Both the position numbers and the translations under genes were made by a program. The notes under the pieces were generated by a model, which worked only from the letters and a program-made list of their open reading frames with translations, was not told where the DNA came from and ran no database searches. 64,000 nucleotides of DNA from Taenia hydatigena (lineage: Eukaryota > Platyhelminthes > Cestoda > Cyclophyllidea > Taeniidae): positions 32,309,971-32,373,970 of the forward strand of contig JADWOT020000001.1 in NCBI GenBank assembly GCA_036345935.2, given 5' to 3'. Of the stretch, positions 55,380-64,000 are shown in pieces (within the stretch, counting starts at the first letter, position 1; the number at the start of each line of letters is the position of its first letter).

Positions 55380-56800
55380 CTAATCATTGAGTTTTATACA
55401 GGGCAGCAAACGAGCAGAGAAAAAGGATGTGGACTGAGCCCTAATGAACAAGATTGAGGTATGCGCCACTTCGTTGAGTAAAATAAGAAAAGGCACGCAG
55501 ACAGCGGATAGGAAATTGATAACCTACTAGAGGTTGGTAATAATTGGAAGGAAGAAAACCACAAATCGCGTAAGCACAAGAACTTCTATTTGGTGTACTT
55601 CGGTGGGTCAATATGACCATCCCAAATCGTAGTGCTCGGTAAAATACAGACTCCTATCAGCGACTTAAGCAGTGTGAACATCCCGAAGCGTACATTTGCA
55701 GTTTTCGAGAGTGGTACCTTCCTCTTCACAGATGGAATGTGCTTGCTGTATCACGTGAATGAGCATTGAAGAAGCTGGTGCTATTAGCGAGTTGGGAGGG
55801 CGGCTGGGGTGGTATGGCGGAAAAGAGAAGCAATAGACCCTGTGAGTGGTCAAGAAAGCTGAGGGTCAAGTGGAAATTTGCATGAAGAACCGAATGTCAG
55901 CGACAATCGCGCGTAGATGCCCGTGGGTTTGGGCACCCATCGAGGATATTTTACGCTTGTCTGGGTTAGTATACACACGTTGGTGACAGAGGTAGAAAGC
56001 CCAGGGTCGCTGGCACACTTTGCTGCACTTCACCCATCTCTACCTTACTCTTGCCTTCTCTGCTACTCTTTTTTCTTCTTCTTCACTCCCCTCTACATAT
56101 TTGTACTATTTCGGACGGTCAGTACCAATGCCTTCGCTTCACATTCCTTCGCACAGCACTTGATTACAGATTATTGTACGTATGTATTACTGTATTGAAT
56201 AAGGTAGTATGAAACAGGGAGGCAGTGAAGTTGTTTGCGAAAGTAAAAGGTGCATTCATGGTGCTGCCATCGGTGTTATCAATAATCTAAGCATAGCTCT
56301 TCTTGAATGCGTAAATTTACATGTTTCGTGTAATGCGTTTAAATTAACTACAGTCTTTCCGGTTTATAAAAGAGGATGAAGAAGAAGAAGAAGAAAATAT
56401 CTAAGGACACACCAATTTTGTTGTATGGTGTGACAAAGTAAAGAACAGTAAAGAAAAAAAGTGACTTAGTAACTTTTACCTTCGTGATTTTGAAAGCAGA
56501 TAAACTCCAAATACATATCTTATAGTCCCTATGCGCACATTGAACGTCTTCTTAAGGCGAAAGGACTCACCGGCAGGAATGGTGAAAGAATCAACTATTT
56601 AGCGAAAAACTAAGGAGTTGAAAAAAGGGGAATCCCAAGTGAGTTGATGACAGAATTTGGACTCGTGAGCACAAATTCCTTCCTTACTATGCCAGGCTGC
56701 CTTGGCAGCATTACTAGTTACATACTAGTCAGTGAGCTGCATGTAGAGCAAAGGCAAAACGAGGGAATAGGTTGTGGAATTAGTCCCAATGAACACGACT
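55380..56800 (-). repeat. Family A long repeat, strongly diverged copy D
   Basis: Landmarks shared with B and C in the same order are gactgagccctaatgaacaag with gaatgagcccttttacacaag, atgcccgtggg, gggttagtata and tcgctggcacacttt, and finally tggaattagtcccaatgaacac near 56,780. Divergence is much greater than among A, B and C, so D is an older copy. A GAA run lies at 56,375-56,396. Confidence 0.5.
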
Positions 56801-56863
56801 TTTCAATCGAATGACAGACTCTCCAATACATCGTCTACAACTCCACCCAGTTGACGGACTACT

Positions 56864-57301
56864 TCATCCACGCAGTGCAAGTGACTGCTCTGAAGCCACT
56901 CCATTGGTCACGCTGACGATGACCAATGTCTGCGAATGGCCAAGAAACCCTCCAATGCCCCTCAAGTCACGCCGAACATTGTCCCGGTTCCAACAGGGAA
57001 ATACGTACAATAAGACGTCGGTCAACTTAATCCAGTCTCGCAGGAAACTACTGACACCTTCCCGGTGGCGATAAGCAGCACCTTCAAAGAAGAAACCGCG
57101 GCAATTGCCCACCAAGTGGATCCTCTCGATGAACTTAGTAGAGTGTTTAAAGCAGTCGGAGTCGGGAGTCGAAAAGATGGGCTCATGCCCATTGATGCTC
57201 TTGAGACAGTATTCATCGTACACATAAACCATCAACTCTGTATCAAGCATGATGAAAACGGAAAAACATCTCCGATGAACAAAAATCCCTTTTGTTAGCA
57301 T
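56864..57301 (-). other. Open frame of 145 codons in single-copy DNA
   Basis: A minus-strand frame is open for 145 codons with a mixed, globular-looking composition (for example GNCRGFFFEGAAYRHREG, DWIKLTDVLLYVFPCWNRD) and third positions that look richer in G/C than the surroundings. A plus-strand frame over part of the same interval (57,065-57,298) is equally plausible, so the strand cannot be decided. It lies between copies D and C and has no copy elsewhere. Frames of this length are expected by chance in 64 kb. I do not recognise any domain. Confidence 0.2.
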
Positions 57302-57554
57302 TTTGTAGAGGATATTGACGAAGAATTGCGTAAAACTTCACAGTTAAATCAGGAATTTTCGTCTGTCATGAGGAGTAGCTGGAGGGTTCTCGTGCAGTAA
57401 TAGTAGCTCGCACATGTGCTTATCCAGCCAATTTTAATGACGGACCTGCTATTGAAATATCGCCTGAGAGGACAATACCCACTGCCGCTCGGAAACCACA
57501 GAACAGAGATTGCAAAGGTCCCTCAATGGGAGATATTAACAGATGCTCAGCTCG

Positions 57555-60500
57555 CTATTTACCACCTAGCCAGCCATTTGAATAGGTTGCACCGTGGCCT
57601 ACTCAGACATTGCTCTGTTTCCTACCTTGCTATGATCCCAACAGGAACTAAACGAGTGTTCCCTTAAATTTGTGGCCTGGAGAAATCTATTTGACCCCTA
57701 TGCGTGACCTTAGTTGGGATGTTGCTTAGGCAAACACACACAACACGGGACTCAGCAGACGAAAGCTAGGTCGCTCATCAAAGAAGAGCGAGAGGACGTT
57801 AAAGAAACCAGTTTATTCGTTTTCTGCGCCACTTTAGTTTTAAGTAAACTTCTTAAACTACGTTGCTGTATTAGGTCACTTAGGGTGTTGCTTAGAAGTA
57901 ACCTTCAAAATCTGCTGTTTGAGAGTGACCGTCCTCGCCACTGCAGCATGCACTGTGTGTTGACCGAGTGATTGAATAGTGCGGATCGCTTCTTAGCCGG
58001 TGACCTATTCCAGTTCGCAGTCTATTTCATACTTCCAACAGCAAGCGCGACCCACCTGGCATGTCAACTGGCACTTGTGTCAACACTGCCAACCAACGCA
58101 GATAGGCAGGTGCGTGGGTGACAGTAAATAGCGCGAATATTTTGGTATTTGAGACGAATTCCACCTCTGATGTGCATTTGCTAAAGCGGCTTGCGTTATG
58201 CCTGTGACCAAACACTCTTCTGCAATTATCTTCAAATCCTTATATGAAGGCTCCTATAAGTCGGTCTTTACTTGGACGTGTCTTTCCAATCCCTTTTGCT
58301 TGTGCTATTAGCACTACAATCTAGAGAAGCACCCAATCCATCACTCAAAGATTGAGTCAACTTTGTACACACGATATTCATATTTGCCAAGATTGCAAAG
58401 TATCGGTACTACTTTCTGAGCACGCATTTAACAAAATTACGGCTTACACATAGCCTTTGCTGTGGGTGAGTTATTATGGTTTTTTATAATCACGTCGTGT
58501 AGAGAATAAGGAGCGTGAATGCTCATCTGAGATATGCTACAGGAGGCGCATTAGTGACAGTGGTGAAACACTAGAGTTGCCGCTTTACTTTACGGCAATT
58601 CACTCCTCCATACTTTACTTCATCTTACCCTGAGCCTCTCCGTTATTCTGAACTTCCCTTCGCTCATTTGTGCCAGTTTGTGCAGTTTAATAATTTTTAC
58701 CACATCGTGTCCAAATGCATCGCATTGAATTGTCTTCTGTTGAGCAGCATAGGCTGCATGTATTACTGCATTGGAATGTGAGGTGGTTAGGGTGATGTCG
58801 ATGGTATCATCCGAAGACGCACAGATGCAACCACATTAATCATTTAAGGATTATAGCTCCTAAGATTATTTTATCAAGCATAGTTATGGACGATCCTGCG
58901 TGCGTAAAAACCGACTTCATCAATTTCACTTAAAATACATTCATTTTGATCATAAATCAATTCACAATTTCCACTTCACCCATTCCTGTAAGGCTTTAAT
59001 CGTTTTAATGAATGGCTGACTGATTGCTGGAAATGCAGCTAAGTTCACGTATCAATATCATAGAGAAGGCAGCTATAGATACTGAGGATCTTCTACAGAA
59101 CAGTATTCATGACACAGTGAACATCCGTCAAGACGCATTTGTGACGCTAGAGCAGTAGCTGTTTTGCATTCTGCAAATACCTCGTCGCAAAGGATTGCAA
59201 CGATTTGCTCTTTGCTGCTCATTTAGTGTTGGCTCTGTGCTCCAGTACACTAATTACTACAATGAACGCATTTGACAACTTGTTTGCGCACAGTTACTCT
59301 TGTGTTGGTCCCCTTTGAGTGAGAGGTGTAGGCCGAGTTCTGGAGCACGTATTCCTTCTCCATGCCATTCGATCACTCTGGCAGCATCGCCAGTTCCCTG
59401 ACTATTAGTGAGCCACATGGATAGCGGCGACAAAGGGAAGGAAGAGGCTATGGAATGAGCCCTTTCATACAAGATTGCAACATGCGCCGACTCGAGAAGT
59501 GGATTGTTAAAACAGAAGACTGACAGTTGAAAAGAAGTTGACAGACAATGAGCAGCGATGCTACTAGAGAAGAAAGAAAGCACGAAGGTGTAGACGCAAC
59601 ACCCCTCATTTTATGTGCTTTGCTTGGACGCATAGGTTCACTTACAAAAATGTGAAGATCAGTGGGAAGCAAAACGCTGTCACTGATTTGGGTAATGTTA
59701 ACGTCTAGGGTTACATATTTGTGCTCGTAAATAAGTGGTACTTTTCCTTCTGTGCTCAAAACGCGTTTCATCTTAAATCTGATAAGAGCAAACAGGAAGA
59801 AATCGCAATGAGTTGTTAAGAGTAGCACAGCTGGTAAGGAAAGTTGAGGGTGCTAGCAGTTGCTTCGCGTGGATGCCCGTGGATTTGAACACCACTGAGG
59901 TTATGCTACGCCAATCCGGGTTAGTACACGCGTAGGTGACAGATGTGGAACGCTCGGAGCCGCTGGCACACTTTGTAACATTTCAATCATCTGCAGTTCT
60001 TTTAATCGCCTCCACTACTCTTGCTCACCCGTTTGCGCTCTTTCATACAGTCGGTTTTTTATCCCATATTATCACATCCCCTTGCAATGTATTCGATTAC
60101 GAAGCATAGCATTATGCATTACTCTGTTAAATGATGCAATACTATAGGGATTGACAGTGGCATTGGTGGTGGAGGAAGACGTCGCGGTCAAAGTGATATC
60201 GACGGCTTCATATGAAGTTAATTGAGTGCAAACGCATTGAAGTTTAGTGAAATGAGGATGTTTAGTTTGCTGTCACAAATTTCCTGTCAACTACACGAAG
60301 TGTTACAAAGTGAGTTGTAGAGTGGATACACATTGTCGGATGCGTCCATTTCGACCTAATCTCTTCTAACAATTTTTGCACTCTTCCGTTTACTTGGTAG
60401 ATCAAATGCCGTTTACAATTTAATGAGAATTCTCTTCGCCGTTGCATCAATCGCCCCAGTGAACTCACTGAGATACCCGGATGTGCTCATTCACTACCTC

Positions 60501-60790
60501 ATTGCACCATCTTTACATCACAGGCGTAATTAGGACTCGTTAGTACTGAAACATGCTCCATTCTGCCAAGATGCCTCAACACCAGCGCGGCAAAGTAGAG
60601 GAGGAAGAGTTAGTGGAATTAGTCTTCATGAACACAGATTGGGGCATGCGCCACTTCGCGTAGCGGCTTGCAAAGACAGCACGCAAACAGTAAAAAACAC
60701 TTGTTGTTTTAAACATTCATCTACCCTCTTTAAGTTAGTCAGACCCATTTATTTCTTTTCCATTCATGTGTCACATTAGCTTGTTAAAGC
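57555..60790 (-). repeat. Family A long repeat, copy C
   Basis: This is the inverted counterpart of A from about 27,090 down to 23,840. It lacks the outer 1.5 kb present in A and B but extends further than B at the other end (60,370-60,790). It has an internal deletion near 60,342 relative to A and B, between two gatgc strings, and a TAA in the shared 95-codon frame. Confidence 0.65.
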
Positions 60791-60794
60791 CATT

Positions 60795-63700
60795 GGCTTG
60801 GACAGATTTGATAAAGGAAACAGGATGCTGGAAAATAACATTTGCTCTTATCCATGTTTAGCCACATATTAATTTCTGACGCATTACAAAATGTCCTGCA
60901 ATTTCTTACTGCCCATCACCATCCATGCTCAGCAAGTGTGTGCTAATGTACAATCATCCCTCTTAACTGGAAGCACATTTCGTCCACCTTTCTAGCGGAT
61001 GAAATGCTGTCTGGCAGAAGGTTGATGTGCCAAGTGTTTTGCTGCAGTGGTGAGCTACGCCGTGGTTTTCACGCATCCATTTCCTGTCGAGTGCATCAAA
61101 TGACTGCTGACGTATTTGGCATAGAGATGAATGGGTAGTGAATTCGATGAGATGCACTGTAATCAAGATGATTGGATAAAGACATTACCGGATTGATAGT
61201 AAAACAAAAACAAAGGGAAGTCAAGACAAGTCGAACTTCCTCGGTCACGTGTGATCTCTGCAATGCTGTTTGCTGTAACAATTAAAGTCGTGAATTTGTT
61301 TGAGAGCATGGATTTTAGTAGTTTTCTTTCTCTATAAGACAAATTTGACCACAACTTTCTCTTCTTTTTTTCCTGCCGCCTTATCAAACAGGCCAAAAAC
61401 AGCACTTGCAGGTATAGAGCACGGACAAAAATTTGAGGCGACACAAAAAATGCGATTAGGATAACACATAGTTTAAATTGACACTAAAATTATTGCTGTC
61501 CATCCCTTCGCAGGATGCACGACGCAATTTGGTATGAGAGGCATTCTCAGTACGAGATTCCTCACCACTTCAAAGCTCGGTGGTTCTAGATGGATGCCAA
61601 CGCCCGAAGTTACTGTGCAGGTTTTATGGGGTGTTCTCACTTGTGTGAATGAAAGGTCTTGCGCATACCGTTAAAAATGTACCATACATAGCTTTGTCAC
61701 CAGAATGGATACCCCATAAATACGCAACACTTCTTCCTCACCAGTTTAATTACAATCATGTTCGCCCAAATTCGAGCATCACAAGCATTTTGTTGTGCTT
61801 CAAACAAAGAAATAAATGTAGACTAACCACGCACTTGAGTTTAAAACTTAATTTTACTTAGTACATTCCTATGTTTGCTTGATTAGATCCTTTTGCAGGC
61901 AGCTTTTTGTTGCCCACATTGTAGCAGTCAGTAAATGGTTCTAGACGAGTGCTGGTTCTAAAGAAGATCGTCGTCTTACTTCACACCTGCTAATTTATAA
62001 TCTGAAGGAGATTGATGCGAGTGTATAGTACAAACGTAAGCCATTCTTGATTCTGGGTAACTTTTAGAAAGAAAATCTTTTAAAACGTGTAAAGGCCGCA
62101 TTGGAGGGTCCGACAAATCTTTGTGGTGTGGCATGTGATGCCGTGAGGTGAAGGTGGAATTGACTGCCGGCTGGTAAACATGAACAAATAAAGATGAAGG
62201 AATGAAGGAAAGAGGCAAGAGTTGATGTGAAAGAAGTGAAAGTGGCTCTAAAATGGCCTGGTGGGAAATCGAACGAAAGTGGCGAAGAAAATGAAATGAA
62301 GGGAGTGGGGTAAGTGCACGAAACTGCACCTGCCTAGCTGTCATCTTTTGTGCAACTTAAAAAATGAGGCATAGTAAGGAGCAGATGTAGTGGAAGAAGA
62401 ACAAGATACTCATTGAAGAGGCGTTGAACTGCGACTTGGAAATGAAGGGTAGGACAAGAGGGTGCCCAAGGTACTATTTGGCCTTAATATCTGTGAGACA
62501 AAGTGGCCTAGTCTTGTTTGATCTCAATGTCCTTCAAGTCGATTGTGAGTAGCGAAGCAGCTCCGAAGTTTAAATTACTGAGCGGGCAGCTAAGACCAAT
62601 TTAACCACAGGTTCTCTACAATGGTTGATTAACGCTGAGCAAGTAATGGTGGACTAGTATGTCTGCTGCCGCTTTAGTGTCTGCGAGATGGCTTGTGAAG
62701 AGGCATAAAATGATGGAGGTGGAATTGAAGGCAAAGAATCATTAAATGCAATTTGCTCTTAAACAGTCTGGATTCAATGTATACACACATCCTTGCCAAC
62801 TACTAGTGGGTGAAGCGAGATGACCCATTCTTCCTAGGATGAAGGAAGAAATAGCAATTTTTCTAAAGAGAGGAAGGAAGGAATGCGAATGGGAGGGTGA
62901 GGAGGAAGGAGAAGGAATGAGAATGGGAATAAGGAAGGGAGTGTAAGAAAATTAAATGACGATAAGCCTCAATGACTGCGTAGAGTGTGAGGATGAATTT
63001 AGACGTTCTGTGATGGAGTATTGCTTTATAAACTTTCCCGATTATTTTCATTCGTTCATCTATCACCTCATTTGGTTTTCTACCTCTCTGTTCAAGCATA
63101 TGCTGCAAGCGTCACGCAGAAAATTCATTGCAATAAACATGCTCAAGCATAACTATTGAGTTAGTGATCTTGCTGTGTGAAACAAAATTTCTCTTGACGG
63201 GCCCAATTGAAAAAGCTATCACCCTAGACTGCGGTTGAGCTGACGCTGGCGCGCATAGAATGGTAGGGAAATTAGAGCAAAGCATTTTAAGACCGAAGCG
63301 AAAGAAGCGATACCATGAGTTACCCTTAATTTCGACGAGATCAACTGTCACTTGTGCTTTGGACGTCTGATGCCTTCCGAATGTAGGGAGGAGAGGTAGT
63401 AAAAAACTAAAAGAGCACAGACTACTGGGATGAACTGTTCCAGGGAAGGGTCGTTGAGGCTAAATTGAACTGCGGCATGGATGACAGCGTAGATTTTTGC
63501 AATGGCTTGCATGTCTTATATTATTGCGGTTGAATTCTTCCCCGATTCGATCAGTGACACTTGTTGCATGCAGTGTGCGCGTGGACTATTGTGGTGTTGT
63601 TTGATGGCCCACCGAACAACGCTATAAGGCTTGACCACAGTGTTCAGGACACTTGCATGGTGGTGATGTTAACCAGTAGTTTCTTATTACGCCCATCCAC
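60795..63700. other. No gene recognised
   Basis: This is mostly single-copy DNA. Open frames (minus 60,963-61,166, 61,163-61,444, 61,976-62,344, 62,863-63,108, 63,112-63,351) are individually plausible but lack motifs, paralogues or paired splice sites. A purine-rich stretch (GGAAGG-type) lies at 62,870-62,945. No RNA gene was seen. Confidence 0.3.
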
Positions 63701-63708
63701 TATTGCAG

Positions 63709-63834
63709 ACGTTGCAGCTTGCCCTTCATCAATACGCCAGCAGATGACGCTCGTTTCTCCAAATTCGGCTTCATCCCTTAAATCTGCCATCCACTTTGGC
63801 CTAGTCATGAAAGAAGATGATCTATTTTTTGCAG
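63709..63834 (+). CDS. Candidate internal exon near right edge
   Basis: A pyrimidine-containing acceptor (acgcccatccactattgcag) precedes this and a donor (GCAG|GTAAAT) follows. The 126-bp stretch is open and reads VAACPSSIRQQMTLVSPNS, then ASSLKSAIHFGLVMKEDD, LFFAG. The frame is also open upstream to 63,561. It has no repeat match. The protein is not recognised, and the next exon, if any, lies outside the window. Confidence 0.25.
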
Positions 63835-63839
63835 GTAAA

Positions 63840-64000
63840 TGGATTCAAATACAACCGGTGCTCATCATTTTAATCACTCAACTCTTTCATCGGATCTGCA
63901 TCTAATTCTGTCTGAAAGACGAAGCTGCTACACTGTTGCCTTGCCTTTAGCGCCATTGCACAAGCACACGAATGACGAAGGCTTGATTTCCTATACCCAT
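63840..64000. other. No gene recognised, right edge
   Basis: This would be intron if the preceding candidate exon is real. No feature was seen. Confidence 0.3.

Noticed and set aside
57022..57225. Dynein heavy chain fragment (TVSRxSM string on the minus strand)
   Set aside because: Only a five-to-six residue resemblance, and neighbouring residues do not follow the dynein pattern.
62863..63159. Exons on either strand at about 63.0 kb
   Set aside because: Both strands are open and look protein-like over the same bases, with no motif or splice pair to choose between them.

Overview
The window reads as eukaryotic DNA, most likely from an invertebrate animal. It has no operons, no ribosome-binding sites and no dense open frames, and the longest frame is under 200 codons. 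Base composition is moderate. It contains intron-like splice signals, simple repeats and many diverged duplicated blocks. A flatworm with a moderately repetitive genome would fit, but nothing here proves the lineage. I found no intact gene and no rRNA, tRNA or CRISPR locus.

The dominant content is a mosaic of duplicated, decayed sequence, found by comparing the window with itself. A long repeat (family A) lies at about 23.8-28.65 kb (+). Its relatives lie in the opposite orientation, one after another, at 50.2-54.4, 55.4-56.8 and 57.55-60.8 kb, and a further fragment sits at 46.1-46.6 kb. A second long repeat (family E/F) lies at 30.5-35.96 and 39.6-45.1 kb. The 39.8-45.1 kb copy is bounded by inverted arms of about 770 bp, so it looks like a large terminal-inverted-repeat or foldback element. 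The E copy is cut off at a single undetermined base (35,963), after which unrelated repeat H begins. Repeat H lies at 11.7-13.2 and 36.0-37.2 kb. Smaller families (K, L, M, N, O, P, Q, S, T, U) fill much of the rest. Family T is a roughly 360-420 bp element with inverted ends and a conserved internal TATA-like motif.

Protein-like traces are scattered through this. The clearest is an RNA-recognition motif preceded by a charged linker on the minus strand at 13.8-14.1 kb, broken by one in-frame stop. Others are a three-copy ankyrin-repeat-like exon (0.5, 1.1 and 48.1 kb), a multi-copy hydrophobic exon sharing a core like FALLNW (9.5, 23.4, 29.5, 46.75 kb, and weaker relatives in the E/F arms and at 50.1 kb), and a few open stretches bounded by good splice consensus (15.7, 30.3, 45.3, 63.7 kb). 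They do not assemble into one gene.

Layout: 0-5 kb ankyrin relics, an inverted L pair and a T element; 5-10 kb M, N, a tandem duplication and an O/hydrophobic relic; 10-16 kb P, H1, RRM relic, T and K1; 16-23 kb T halves, Q, M2, T and L; 23-30 kb S, A and O; 30-37 kb E and H2; 37-47 kb Q, L3, F, T and S2; 47-50 kb ankyrin relic and K2; 50-61 kb B, D and C; 61-64 kb mostly featureless, with one candidate exon near the end. All alignments were done by eye, so identities and boundaries are approximate.
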